DNA of 64,000 bases from Chryseolinea soli (GCF_003589925.1 NZ_CP032382.1:5766001-5830000); one strand, 5' to 3'; counted from the stretch's first letter, positions 9,169 through 21,416 are shown. Numbers and translations: made by a program. Notes: generated by a model not told the origin, from the sequence alone.

Positions 9169-11331
9169 ATGGAATCTACCAGAAATTTTTCCAGGAGAGC
9201 CTTTCTGCAGCAAGCAGGCTTGTCGGGCATCGCGTTAACCCTCGGTTGCCATTGGCCGGCGCTGGGGAAAAGCGTTGGCGAAATTATACATGGAGGCGCC
9301 CTCGAAGAGGCTGCCACAGAGCTGATGACCTGGATCTCGATAGATGGCGCGGGTAAGATAACGCTCTTCAATCACCGTTCAGAAATGGGACAAGGAACCT
9401 GGCAGGCCATTCCACAAATGATTGCCGAGGAATTGGAAGTCAACATGGACCAGGTGAGCATCCAGTCTGTTCCCGGTCATCCTCAGAAATACGGACCGCA
9501 GCCACAAGAGGGGAGTTTTTCGGTGCGGGGCTGGTATCAGCAATTGTTGCGCATGGGCGCCTCCGCACGGGAAATGCTGATTGAAGCGGCAGCCAAACAA
9601 TGGCGCGTCGACGCAACGGAATGCTATGCGGAGAACGGGCAGGTAGTGCACCGGAGCACCGGAAAAAAGCTCAGCTACGGCGCGTTGGTAAAAGACGCGG
9701 CACAACTGCCGCCGCCAAAGCAGGTGAAACTAAAGGAACGCAAGGACTATAAGATCATTGGCAAATCCCTGCCCCGCAAAGATATCGCCGCCAAAACCAA
9801 CGGCACTGCGGTATTCGGGCTGGATAAAAAACTGCCGGGTATGCTCTATGCGGTCGTAGAGCGCAACCCTCGGTTTAGAGGAAAAGTGAAAAGCTTTGAC
9901 GACACCGCTACAAGATCCATCAACGGTGTCAAGCGTGTTTTTAAAGTGCAGCGGGCCGTCTTTGGTTTGTTGTATGAAGGCGTGGCCGTTGTGGCAGATT
10001 CGTTTTGGACAGCCCAGCAGGGACGTAAATTGCTAAAAGTTGAATGGGATGACGATGGCTTCGAACACCTGGATTCTGAACAGCTTTATGCCCGGATGCA
10101 CGCGGACCTGAACAAGCCTTTGCCGTCCGATGTTTTTGAAACGGCTTTCAAGGATTCGGCAGCTACGATAACGTCCGAATATGAAATGCCCTACCAATCG
10201 CACAGCTGTATGGAGCCGCTTAATTGCACTGCCGATGTGCGGGAGGACAGGATTGAAATTTGGGGCCCCATCCAGGAAGCCGTCTGGATCCAGGCCGACC
10301 TAAGCGAAAGAATGCATGTCCCCATCGAAAAGGTAACGGTGAACATGACGTTTCTCGGTGGCGGCTTTGGAAGAAAAGCATTTACGGACTATCCCTATGA
10401 AGCGGCGCTTATTTCGAAAGAGATGAAAGCCCCGGTACAGGTGATATGGACCCGGGAAGATGACATGACCCTGGGACCCTTCCGCTCCGGGGAATCGTAC
10501 CGCTGCAGGGGTGGGGTGGATGCTCAAAAGAAGATCTTCTCATTTCAAGTTATTTCGGCAGGACAACCCATGGGTACCGGGGCTGACGAGGACGGCACAC
10601 CGGAACCCGTAACGGAAAATCGTGGCGGGCTCGCCGGTTTGGTCAGTGACTATTATAAAGCCATACCGCATTACAGCTTCGGGAGCATGTCCATCAAGTC
10701 GCCTATCCCCACCATGTGGTGGCGTGCTCCAGGCGCCAACACAAGTGCATTTGCCGGCGAAAGTTTTGTAGACGAACTGGCGCACCTGGCAAAGCAAGAC
10801 CCGCTTGAATTCAGAAAGGCGCATCTCCCTTCCGATCGTTACCGGGCGCTGGTGAACAAGCTTGCCGAGATCAGCCACTGGACCTCGCGACGAAAGAACG
10901 ACGGATGGGGAATGGCGATCACAGAATGTTTTGGCAGCCTCGTTGGACAGGTGGTGAAAGTATCCCGCCGGCAAGACAAGAAAGTAAAGATCGACAAGGT
11001 GTTTGCCGTGATGGATTGTGGCTGGTACGTAAACCCCGACACGATCCGTGCCCAGGTGGAAGGAAGCATTGTCATGGCCCTGGGAGCGGCGATAAATCAC
11101 GCCACCCATTTTAAAGACGGCATGGCCGTGGAGAAAAATTTCAACACCTACCTCATGCCACGCCTGGTGGAAATCCCTGACATCGAAGTGCACATCATGG
11201 AGAATGACGAGAAGCCAGGCGGTGTTGGCGAGCCGGCGTTGCCTGCCTTTGCACCGGCACTCGGCAATGCTATTTTTGATCTCACCGGCACCCGCATACG
11301 CAAGTTGCCCTTTAAACTCGAGGACGTGTAG
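9169..11331 (+). CDS. Tat-exported molybdopterin-binding oxidoreductase large subunit (IorB/XDH family), orphan
   Basis: This 720-residue protein belongs to the xanthine dehydrogenase / isoquinoline 1-oxidoreductase beta-subunit family, which hydroxylates aldehydes or N-heterocycles at a molybdenum centre. The N-terminus MESTRNFSRRAFLQQAG is a twin-arginine signal. Later motifs are NHRSEMGQGTWQAIPQM, TFLGGGFGRKAF and GGVGEPALPAFAPALGNAI, the last carrying the catalytic glutamate. I chose the ATG at 9169 because it places the Tat motif properly. A TTG at 9139 would add ten residues. The usual 2Fe-2S small subunit is not next to it, unlike the paralogue at 53610-55874. It must use a partner encoded elsewhere or another electron acceptor. 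Confidence 0.9.
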   Translation: MESTRNFSRRAFLQQAGLSGIALTLGCHWPALGKSVGEIIHGGALEEAATELMTWISIDGAGKITLFNHRSEMGQGTWQAIPQMIAEELEVNMDQVSIQSVPGHPQKYGPQPQEGSFSVRGWYQQLLRMGASAREMLIEAAAKQWRVDATECYAENGQVVHRSTGKKLSYGALVKDAAQLPPPKQVKLKERKDYKIIGKSLPRKDIAAKTNGTAVFGLDKKLPGMLYAVVERNPRFRGKVKSFDDTATRSINGVKRVFKVQRAVFGLLYEGVAVVADSFWTAQQGRKLLKVEWDDDGFEHLDSEQLYARMHADLNKPLPSDVFETAFKDSAATITSEYEMPYQSHSCMEPLNCTADVREDRIEIWGPIQEAVWIQADLSERMHVPIEKVTVNMTFLGGGFGRKAFTDYPYEAALISKEMKAPVQVIWTREDDMTLGPFRSGESYRCRGGVDAQKKIFSFQVISAGQPMGTGADEDGTPEPVTENRGGLAGLVSDYYKAIPHYSFGSMSIKSPIPTMWWRAPGANTSAFAGESFVDELAHLAKQDPLEFRKAHLPSDRYRALVNKLAEISHWTSRRKNDGWGMAITECFGSLVGQVVKVSRRQDKKVKIDKVFAVMDCGWYVNPDTIRAQVEGSIVMALGAAINHATHFKDGMAVEKNFNTYLMPRLVEIPDIEVHIMENDEKPGGVGEPALPAFAPALGNAIFDLTGTRIRKLPFKLEDV

Positions 11332-11698
11332 CGGGTTGTAGATAAATCCGGACTTTGTTTGCAGCAACGTTGGGAACATCCTTTGTCATGCTGCAGCATA
11401 AATGCATCCCACCTTCTATCGCAAAGCATCTTCAGCCCAACGCGAACTTTTGTGTACGTGTAGCTTTGTAGTTATATACTTCCCGATTATTTTTTTATTT
11501 CCCCACGTGAATTCAGCGATGTCCTCCATGAAAGCGAGGAGATGTCGCGCTTCATTTCACTATAAAATGGTATTGTAAGTCCTTTTCTGTCCTTCTATTT
11601 TCGGATACCTATAATCTCCCGTTGTCCGCGAAGCCGTTATCCCCAAATGTTGGGATGTTGCCAATGTTATTTTTTTTCTCACCCCTCAAAAAAAAACT
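11332..11698 (+). other. Long leader region before the giant protein gene
   Basis: This 367-bp gene-free stretch lies between two plus-strand genes. A -7-like element TAGCTTTG is at 11461-11468, but no -33 element sits at the usual spacing, so the promoter call is weak. If used, it would leave a leader of about 230 nt. No strong terminator hairpin for the upstream gene was found. A run of eight A residues directly precedes the ATG at 11699. Confidence 0.4.
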
Positions 11699-14600
11699 AT
11701 GGTCACACTTCAAAAGAAATTTTCGTTCAAGGGAAAGGACGATCCGTCCGTTAAGGCCATCGAGCTTTCCTTCCAGGCGCCGGTTTTCGACTACATTGCC
11801 ACCGGCGAAAGCGGGCAACGCTTAACGCGAAAGCTCATCGAAAAGCACACGTTCACCACCACGGTCGATCCGGCCGCCGACACCTATAGCATCGAGCTTT
11901 CCGACGACGACATCGCGGGAAAAGATGCGCAGGCGATGCGCGCTTTCATGTTGTATTATGCACAGGTCATGCGAAGCGACAACGCCCGGCTCGATGACCT
12001 GGCCGTGAACATTGACGTGACAAGCGCCACACCGGAGAAGATCGTGCTGAGCACAACGGAACTCGAAGGGCTCTGCCTGGTGCTGCCTCATTTGGTGGAC
12101 GTGAACAACAGGCTGTTCGACAAAGCCGCCGGCGCGTTAGAAACATCGGCCGACATTTACCTGATCAACAAAACCGCCTATGTCAGTTTGCTGAAGAAAC
12201 TTCATGAAGTCACCGGATCAGAAAATGAGTTTTACCTGCTGGTGATTTTGCTGAACTACCTGGAATTTGTTGACAATGTGCCCTCGCTGCGCAAGAAACT
12301 GCCCGACACCACGATGGCGCAATTGCGGGAGTTTCTAAAGGCACGCGGCGTCGAAAACTTTGATAAGGTACTGCCCGCCCTGTCAAAGAGCCTGCTGACC
12401 TTGTTTGACTTTCCTCTTGCGGTGCCGGCTCTGCAATTTATCGACATTGGCGGGACGCTGCAGGTCATCAGCCCGGGCAATGTGGCGCTGACGCGAAACG
12501 ACCTGGCGTTTCTCTACTTGTCGCTGGAGTACAATAAAAAAGCCATCGCGTCCAGCGACCTGGAAATACTTCACTACGATTGGAAGAAAGTGCCGGACCC
12601 GATCCAGAACAACCAGGTGGCGTTCTCGTTTTCCGACGATCACCCCATTGCTGCCAACCACATCGACGGCCTTGTCGATGTTACGTTGAAGGGGGTGGGT
12701 GGCGAGGTGCTGTGGTCAAACGACTTTGAACCTGCCGACCCTGCGTTGAATAAACTCAGCATCGTCGTCACCCTGCAGCAGCCGGGCACGCTGAATGGAC
12801 CGGGCGGCGAAGGCATTACGGACAGCGCGAAAAAGCTTCGCGGCCAGGTGCTGCAGATGCCCAAGAAGTGCTCGCTAAAAGATTGTACGGTGATTGTGCA
12901 GGCAAAGCTCACAGAAGCCAGCGAAGTGTGGCAAATCGTGGGCGCCGCCACCACCGACAGCGGGGGCAATTTCAGCATGCCCTATCCGTATGGTCCATAC
13001 GTTGCGGCCCAGGCCATCGTATCCTTAACACCCGATGCTCCAGCAACGATCGCTGTTGATCCGCAGAACGGTGCCAACAACGAGTCCATCGCCGATGACT
13101 TTTTATATTTATTGGTGACCGATCCGGAGTGTGAAGACGAAGACGACGCAGACTGCGACTGTCACATACCAAAAAAAGCAGGCCGCTTGCCAGGCCAGGA
13201 GGACCTCATCAACTCCGATCAGTATACGCAAGACATCGGCGGAAGCTGTGTGAACCTTTCCACGCCAAACCGGACCCTTCGCGAATATTCCTACCGCGCC
13301 ATCGTGCGCACCAGTGACCCCGACGTGAGCAACTACACGTTGCGAAAGATCGCATTCAATCCATCGGACCCGCTGTCGGACTTCCGGTTTGAGTTAACGG
13401 GCGAGAACAAGAAGATCAAGCGCTCGCCGGTGGACCTGAACAATCCCATCCGCTGGCAGGATGCCCCCGACAACAAAGACAACCTGTCGTTCTATCAATC
13501 GGTGACCGTGGCAACGGGTCACGTGTTGCACTATAAATCCGAATTCAAAGCGGATGGCTATTCCCTGGGCGACCTGTTGTACTCGCTCGCGCTGGCCCCA
13601 GGTCAGAAGAAACAGATGGTCATTATGGACAGCTCACACACGCTGCTGGGCGCCGAGACACAAGCCATTGCGCAAGGCGAACAGCTCGCGGCCAACATTG
13701 TGAACGACCGCATCATTACCGACCAGATTGGAGGCGCCATTGGTGAGTCCCTTTCCGGCAGCAGTTCCGCATCCACGGCAGGGATAAGCGCAGGGTTGGG
13801 CGTAGGCGTGAGTTATGGCGGGATCGGTGCGTCGCTCGGGGTGGCCGGCGGCTACTCCAATTCCAATTCCAAGGCATCGCAAAACAGCTCACGCGATATT
13901 TCGCAGTCGTTTAGCGAACGGCTGCGGCAGTCGATCATGCAAAATGCCGAAAGCTACCGGCAACTCAACGCCTCGGTGGTGACGTCGGTGCAGGAAGGCC
14001 AGCACTACAGCGCCACCACCGATGTGGTCGCGAACCACAATCATTGCCATTCGCTCACCATGATGTACTTCGAAGTGCTTCGGCACTTTGCCATCTACCA
14101 GGAGTTGACCCATGTAGAGGAATGCATTTTCGTGCCGCTGCTGATGACAGAGTTCTCCACGGAGAACATCTATAAATGGTCGGACGTGCTGGCGCGGCAC
14201 TTGCTGCCCATGCACTCCAACACCTACCTTCGACCGCACAGCTTCTTCGCCGGGCAACCCCAACACCCATTGCTGAAGGCGTTTGATGCCAACGCGAGGA
14301 TCAAGACCAACTATGCGCACGTCGATTTTCCCACAGGGTCCTACGACCAGGACCAGATCAGCTTTGTGAAAGGAGAGATCTACTTGCGCACCAACCTGCA
14401 GCGCCCCAAGACAAAATACGATCGCATCAAATCGCTGCCGGTCATTTCCAAAACCGTTTCAAGAGAAGTGTCCGACGATCGCAGCAATGCCAAGAGCGCC
14501 ATGCTGGCCTTGATGACGGGCGGCCTGTCTTTTCTGCTGGGCTCCGACGGAACGTACACCGAAACAGAAGAGGTATTGACTCGCGGAAAGATCTTCGACG

Positions 14601-17600
14601 CCTTTATGCAGTTGGATGCCAACTACGAGACCGTGCCGCCCGCGCAGTGCATCCGCGTAGTGAACTTTCAGACGTTTTCCATCAAGATCGGAAACACAAC
14701 GTTCCCCATCTCGCCCGTTGATTTTTTCCAGAATGGCATTGTCGACAAAAAACTGTGGGACACGTATGCCACCATCCTGGGATACTTCAACACCATCGAC
14801 ATGTTGGATTATTATTTCAAGGGCAGGCTCATTGCCGAATGGGACGACATCTATTACAACGACCTGGCGCCGATGGTGTTCGACAAGATCGTCAATACCA
14901 TCAAGATGGACTACATCAACACCGACATGACCAGCACGACGCGCTACAAAGGCGGCGAGCGCGTGATTCGCATCAACTTTAACGGCACCACCAGTAAACG
15001 CCGCATGGACTTTCCCATCACGATGCAGCTGTATTGCAACAGCCCGACCGTGAAGGCGCTGAAAGATATGGTGACCCTCACCATCGAGAACGTGCGCATC
15101 GCCTATTCCACGCCGCACTTCAACGGCCTGTTGTTCAGTGGCTATGCTGGCGACGACCTGCTGGACGGCACTACGCTATACATTCCCGAAAGTGCAGAAG
15201 AGAAAAAAGACCCGCATAAGGAAGACAAATATCTTGTGCAAAAGCTCATCGAACACCTGAACAGCAACCTCGAGCATTATAACAAGTCGCTTTGGCAAAA
15301 CCTCGATCCCGACCGGCGCTACATGTTGCTCGACGGTTTCAATATTCAGATCTATAATGAATTCGGATTGCCCATCGGCTTTCGCAGCCTGGCATCCGTG
15401 GTGAAGAACCAGTTGCTGGCCATCGTAGGAAATTCACTGGTGTTGCCCGTGGCGCCGGGCTATAAGGTCGGCCAGGACTTTGTGGCCGTGCAAACACAGG
15501 AAGGCGTGCAACAGGAGATCTCCCTGCTGGATCACTACCGGCCGCTGACGCCCGTGCCGCCCTACCGTGTCAGCATCCCCACACGTGGCGTGTTTATGGA
15601 GGCCGTGCAAGGGGCATGCGATGCGTGTGAAAAAGTAAAAGAAAACTCCTCGCAAGATTGGACCAAGTTCACCACCGACGAGCCTTCGGCCATCGGCGCC
15701 ATCACGCCGCCGGTACCGACCATCACCGACTGGAAGGCGGCGTTCAAAGAATTCGCATCGCCGATCGTCAACATTCAGAATGCACCTGCGGCACCCGAGC
15801 CCGGCGCAGGCCTGGCCGGTCTCGCCGAATTGATGGGCAAGGCAGGTATCTTCAAGGATGTTACCGGTCTGGATGCCAATCAGCAAAATGCTATCAAGAC
15901 CTATTTGTCGAACCAGGAGAACGCGAAGGCCTTTGCCGAAATGGCGAAGAGCATGGCCATCCAGGGTCATAACACGGACAATTCGTCCAAGATCATGGAC
16001 ACGCTGAAGACGGCGAAAGACTCCGGCGCTTTGAACCAGGATGACTACAGCAAGCTGGTGAAAGATCACCTGCAACAACAGATCGACGGTGGCGCCACGA
16101 AGAAGGCCGAACTCGAAAAAGAGAAAGCGGTTCAGAAACCCACGCTCACCGACGCCGCCGTGAAGGCCGCCGACCAGGGCAAAGACGTGAAGGCGCAAAA
16201 GACGGACACCGATGGCAACACCGAGTCGGTCGAGATCACCAGCGGAAGCACATCGACCGTGCTCGCCGCCGTGCAAGGCATTGTCCCCAAGTTGAAGCAA
16301 CCCTCGGACAACACGTGTTGGGCCGCGACCGCCACCATGATGATGAGTTGGAAACGGCAACAGTCGATGAGCATCACCTCGGTGATGACGGAAGCCGGGG
16401 CTGTGTATTTGCAGAAATTTAACGACAACCTGCCGCTGCTGTCGAATGAAAAAGAAGCTTTCATCACGGCCCTGGGCATGGTGGGAGAGGCGCCGGCAAG
16501 CTACCCGTTGCAACAATACATCGATTGGCTGAAGACCTATGGGCCGTTGTGGATCACCACGGACTCCAGCACGGCCACGGGCCAGTTCTCGCCGCACGCG
16601 CGCATTCTTACCCGCATCGAAGGCAGTGGCAATGCCAACGGCACAGGCACCACGTTTGTGTTTAACGACCCCGCTACCGGCACGGAACGTTCGGAACCCT
16701 TCTCGGATTTCCTGGCCGCATACGAGCAGATGGTGACCGACAACAGCGGCGACTTGTTTATCCAGATCGTGCACTTTGCCGACGCCACACCGCAGGCACC
16801 GGGCGAAGGCGCCCCGTCGAGTTCAGTCTCCGCGTCAGGGACGGACCCTGGCATTCGCGAATGCTGTGCCCTGGGGCAATGGAAAGTAAACGCACTTGCA
16901 CCGGGAGCGCTTGACCCCACCCAATTGGGTAATCATATCAAAGGCGGCGGCTTTTTTTTAGGAGGCGAGATTGGATACATCTACACGAAAAAGGCCGGGC
17001 TCATGGACCTGGGTCACATCCGCGACATGGCTGACATGGTGAAGTTCATCTTTGACGCACTCGTGTCAGGCGTAACCAAATTGGATCTCTTTGAAGGAAA
17101 AGTGGAGGTGCTTACACCGCCTGCAGCCACGAAATCTGCCCGCCTCGACTTTGCGGCCGCGATCGCCTTCGTGGAGTCGTGGGCACACGAACTGAGAACC
17201 TGGAAGGACTATTCGTCATTCTCTGCCGAAGACGTTCCTTCGAACATGGTAGGCATCGAGGTAGGCAAGCGGGGCGTCACCGCTGGTGGCAACTTCAATA
17301 CCTCCGTGGACTTCGCCCTCAATATGATCCTCAACACGGAATTGTCGGCCGCAACGAAGGCTCAAACCGAGCAGGTACTGACGAAGATAGAGAATGATTG
17401 GTTCAAGATGACAGGAGTAACTTTATCGCCGATCGAATTGCTTCGGCGGAATTTTGACGGGAAGCCCTGGATGGCCGGAATGCCGTTTGATAATCTGTCT
17501 TCGGTCACGTATATCAATACGGCCATCTTCGAACCCCTGTTCACTAAATTCAAGTATGAGATGAAGTTCCCGGTGAATGGTAGCCCCGGCGTGACACTGA

Positions 17601-17674
17601 CCACGATGAAAGCCAAGACGGCAGCGCTTCGCACCGAATGGGTAACCGAAAATCCCGGCAAGGATCAGCCCTGA
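11699..17674 (+). CDS. Giant 1991-residue protein with papain-like cysteine protease and DUF4056-like C-terminus
   Basis: No overall family is recognised. There is no signal peptide, so it starts in the cytoplasm. Visible parts: a beta-rich N-terminus (1-380); a carboxypeptidase-regulatory-like segment (about 381-455, LRGQVLQMPKKCSLKDCTV); a Cys/Asp patch (CEDEDDADCDC, about 477-488); a Gly/Ser-rich hydrophobic stretch (about 678-735); and a His/Cys motif NHNHCH (779-784). An Ala/Lys-rich helical linker follows (about 1390-1510). Next is a papain-like module (about 1530-1690) with Cys1540 in DNTCWAA, His1633 in SPHARIL and Asn1656/Asp1657 in FNDPATG, a plausible triad of the AvrRpt2/C39-like type. 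The last 270 residues resemble DUF4056 as I remember it (GHIRD at His1773, HELRTW at His1830-Glu1831, EDVPSNMVGIE). A secreted effector or large self-processing protein is possible but unproven. Confidence 0.9.
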   Translation: MVTLQKKFSFKGKDDPSVKAIELSFQAPVFDYIATGESGQRLTRKLIEKHTFTTTVDPAADTYSIELSDDDIAGKDAQAMRAFMLYYAQVMRSDNARLDDLAVNIDVTSATPEKIVLSTTELEGLCLVLPHLVDVNNRLFDKAAGALETSADIYLINKTAYVSLLKKLHEVTGSENEFYLLVILLNYLEFVDNVPSLRKKLPDTTMAQLREFLKARGVENFDKVLPALSKSLLTLFDFPLAVPALQFIDIGGTLQVISPGNVALTRNDLAFLYLSLEYNKKAIASSDLEILHYDWKKVPDPIQNNQVAFSFSDDHPIAANHIDGLVDVTLKGVGGEVLWSNDFEPADPALNKLSIVVTLQQPGTLNGPGGEGITDSAKKLRGQVLQMPKKCSLKDCTVIVQAKLTEASEVWQIVGAATTDSGGNFSMPYPYGPYVAAQAIVSLTPDAPATIAVDPQNGANNESIADDFLYLLVTDPECEDEDDADCDCHIPKKAGRLPGQEDLINSDQYTQDIGGSCVNLSTPNRTLREYSYRAIVRTSDPDVSNYTLRKIAFNPSDPLSDFRFELTGENKKIKRSPVDLNNPIRWQDAPDNKDNLSFYQSVTVATGHVLHYKSEFKADGYSLGDLLYSLALAPGQKKQMVIMDSSHTLLGAETQAIAQGEQLAANIVNDRIITDQIGGAIGESLSGSSSASTAGISAGLGVGVSYGGIGASLGVAGGYSNSNSKASQNSSRDISQSFSERLRQSIMQNAESYRQLNASVVTSVQEGQHYSATTDVVANHNHCHSLTMMYFEVLRHFAIYQELTHVEECIFVPLLMTEFSTENIYKWSDVLARHLLPMHSNTYLRPHSFFAGQPQHPLLKAFDANARIKTNYAHVDFPTGSYDQDQISFVKGEIYLRTNLQRPKTKYDRIKSLPVISKTVSREVSDDRSNAKSAMLALMTGGLSFLLGSDGTYTETEEVLTRGKIFDAFMQLDANYETVPPAQCIRVVNFQTFSIKIGNTTFPISPVDFFQNGIVDKKLWDTYATILGYFNTIDMLDYYFKGRLIAEWDDIYYNDLAPMVFDKIVNTIKMDYINTDMTSTTRYKGGERVIRINFNGTTSKRRMDFPITMQLYCNSPTVKALKDMVTLTIENVRIAYSTPHFNGLLFSGYAGDDLLDGTTLYIPESAEEKKDPHKEDKYLVQKLIEHLNSNLEHYNKSLWQNLDPDRRYMLLDGFNIQIYNEFGLPIGFRSLASVVKNQLLAIVGNSLVLPVAPGYKVGQDFVAVQTQEGVQQEISLLDHYRPLTPVPPYRVSIPTRGVFMEAVQGACDACEKVKENSSQDWTKFTTDEPSAIGAITPPVPTITDWKAAFKEFASPIVNIQNAPAAPEPGAGLAGLAELMGKAGIFKDVTGLDANQQNAIKTYLSNQENAKAFAEMAKSMAIQGHNTDNSSKIMDTLKTAKDSGALNQDDYSKLVKDHLQQQIDGGATKKAELEKEKAVQKPTLTDAAVKAADQGKDVKAQKTDTDGNTESVEITSGSTSTVLAAVQGIVPKLKQPSDNTCWAATATMMMSWKRQQSMSITSVMTEAGAVYLQKFNDNLPLLSNEKEAFITALGMVGEAPASYPLQQYIDWLKTYGPLWITTDSSTATGQFSPHARILTRIEGSGNANGTGTTFVFNDPATGTERSEPFSDFLAAYEQMVTDNSGDLFIQIVHFADATPQAPGEGAPSSSVSASGTDPGIRECCALGQWKVNALAPGALDPTQLGNHIKGGGFFLGGEIGYIYTKKAGLMDLGHIRDMADMVKFIFDALVSGVTKLDLFEGKVEVLTPPAATKSARLDFAAAIAFVESWAHELRTWKDYSSFSAEDVPSNMVGIEVGKRGVTAGGNFNTSVDFALNMILNTELSAATKAQTEQVLTKIENDWFKMTGVTLSPIELLRRNFDGKPWMAGMPFDNLSSVTYINTAIFEPLFTKFKYEMKFPVNGSPGVTLTTMKAKTAALRTEWVTENPGKDQP

Positions 17675-17695
17675 GCATGCGCATTCCCCTAAAAA

Positions 17696-17731
17696 GTGAA
17701 AGGGGCTGTCTCAAAAGGGTCAGCCTCTTTC
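17696..17731 (+). terminator. Hairpin after the giant protein gene
   Basis: The arms GAAAGGGGCTG (17698-17708) and CAGCCTCTTTC (17721-17731) pair over 11 bp with one G-U. The hairpin lies 23 nt after the TGA at 17672-17674. The following T-run is poor, so intrinsic termination is likely but not certain. Confidence 0.55.
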
Positions 17732-17867
17732 ATTTCACAGGCACAATTACTCATTCTTTTTTTGTCGTCGCTTGCTTTCGCGCATCGTGTTTTCCCGATG
17801 GTTAATCCAAAGGTATTGCCATTGTCATACACCATTCTTAGATTTAAGTATACTAACCAATAAAGTT

Positions 17868-18848
17868 ATGCTTAAAAAACCGTTTTTAGTATTGATCATT
17901 GTTGTGGCTTTTTCTTGTCAGCAAGAGATCACAACAGATGTTGCACCCGTTCCAGCCGAAGTCAGCGTAGTTGACGGCCGCCTGGTTTTCGCATCAGAGG
18001 AAGTTTACCTGGCAAAGAAGAAAGAAGTTGAATATCTCAAGCCCAGCCAACGTGAAGTGTGGATCAGCCAATACAAATTCAAGACGCTTCATAGCCTGGG
18101 ATATGAAGGCATTGCAAAGATCGGATACGATAATCTCTCACCTGGCCATCTCCTGTTGCTGAATGCTGATCGCCTTATGCAAATTGGCAGCGATGTTGTT
18201 TACTTTGGCGAAGCCACCAAGTACCTCATGAATGTAGAAGAGTACAACAAGCTGGTCAACAAGAGTGACATCATGAAATCTGACCGGACCTTGAAGTTTA
18301 TTGGACAGGAACTTACTCGTGACACTAAACCCAATGGCCGTGTTCACTTTAATGCGTGGAGCAACGGCAGCACTGGCATCGGTGGATCTCAACTTTCATT
18401 CAGTTACGGATCGGGAAGAAAGTTTGTGGACGTATGGGTGTCTTACGTTGAACAAGTTAGTGGATCGGCAGCCTGCAGTCAGGATGTTAGAATGGTAGCG
18501 CACCTCTGGCTTCGACCCAGGCTCGAAATGATCAGCGGCGGCAGTTGGGTTCCTTGTTATGAGCGCAGAGATGTTGAGTGGGATTTTACATTTGATACTA
18601 CCTACTACTACTATGGCAAGCATACCTGCAGCTACCTGGATACCCAGGCTGGTCCTTTCTCAGGACATCCTGCTGATTCAGATACCAATCTTAGCAGTTA
18701 TTATAATTCAATTCCTGTACAGGATTTCGGACCATTTGACGGTGAATGGTATGCTACAGTGGCACTCAAAAACTGGGACGGTTATGCGCAGGGAAGCATG
18801 AAGCAATGTCACCAGTTGTCTGGTGTTTGTTACACGTATACTTTCTGA
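17868..18848 (+). CDS. Unrecognised lipoprotein
   Basis: This 326-residue protein has a lipoprotein signal (MLKKPFLVLIIVVAFSCQQ, acylated Cys17). I recognise no family. The mature part is rich in aromatic residues and has scattered cysteines in its second half (SAACSQDV, WVPCYERR, KHTCSYLD, MKQCHQLSGVC), suggesting a disulfide-bonded beta-rich domain outside the cytoplasm. The chosen ATG directly precedes the lipoprotein signal; upstream in-frame starts give a non-signal leader. It lies 193 bp after the giant protein gene, beyond a hairpin, so co-transcription is doubtful. Its base composition is visibly more AT-rich than that gene. A link between the two is speculation only. Confidence 0.8.
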   Translation: MLKKPFLVLIIVVAFSCQQEITTDVAPVPAEVSVVDGRLVFASEEVYLAKKKEVEYLKPSQREVWISQYKFKTLHSLGYEGIAKIGYDNLSPGHLLLLNADRLMQIGSDVVYFGEATKYLMNVEEYNKLVNKSDIMKSDRTLKFIGQELTRDTKPNGRVHFNAWSNGSTGIGGSQLSFSYGSGRKFVDVWVSYVEQVSGSAACSQDVRMVAHLWLRPRLEMISGGSWVPCYERRDVEWDFTFDTTYYYYGKHTCSYLDTQAGPFSGHPADSDTNLSSYYNSIPVQDFGPFDGEWYATVALKNWDGYAQGSMKQCHQLSGVCYTYTF

Positions 18849-18981
18849 ACTGTATAGATAAAAACATTCACTTTTTATTCAAAACTTCTTTTCCCTCATG
18901 CACTCGACGGAAATCGAAGTGTGTTGCAAACTGCAAGCATTCCCTTTCCCTGACCTGGAATGAAAATCCCTATATTGAAAT

Positions 18982-19015
18982 AAAAAAAGTGGCCCGTTGC
19001 CGAGCCACTTTTTTT
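18982..19015. terminator. Bidirectional terminator between lipoprotein gene and katG
   Basis: Perfect 12-bp arms AAAAAAAGTGGC and GCCACTTTTTTT enclose a 10-nt loop. The A-run on one side and the T-run on the other give a U-tract in both directions. It sits between two convergent genes ending at 18848 and 19038, as expected for a shared terminator. Confidence 0.9.
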
Positions 19016-19037
19016 ATTGCGAATACGATTTTTAAAA

Positions 19038-21338
<2,301 letters not shown>

Positions 21339-21416
21339 TCAAATCGATGGTTTTTATTGGCATATAGGTTCTATCTATGAAGCGGGTCGAAACATAACAT
21401 AATGGTAACATCGTTA

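Noticed and set aside
9018..9356. 112-residue frame overlapping the start of the orphan oxidoreductase
   Set aside because: It has a fair purine-rich sequence upstream of an internal ATG, but overlaps a gene with a clear Tat signal and ends inside it without family resemblance.
15434..16774. 446-residue minus-strand open frame inside the giant protein gene
   Set aside because: It is antisense to the linker and protease region of that gene and has no start context or family resemblance.
17868..18848. Calling the lipoprotein a definite immunity protein for the giant gene
   Set aside because: Only proximity supports this, and a hairpin and 193 bp separate the two.
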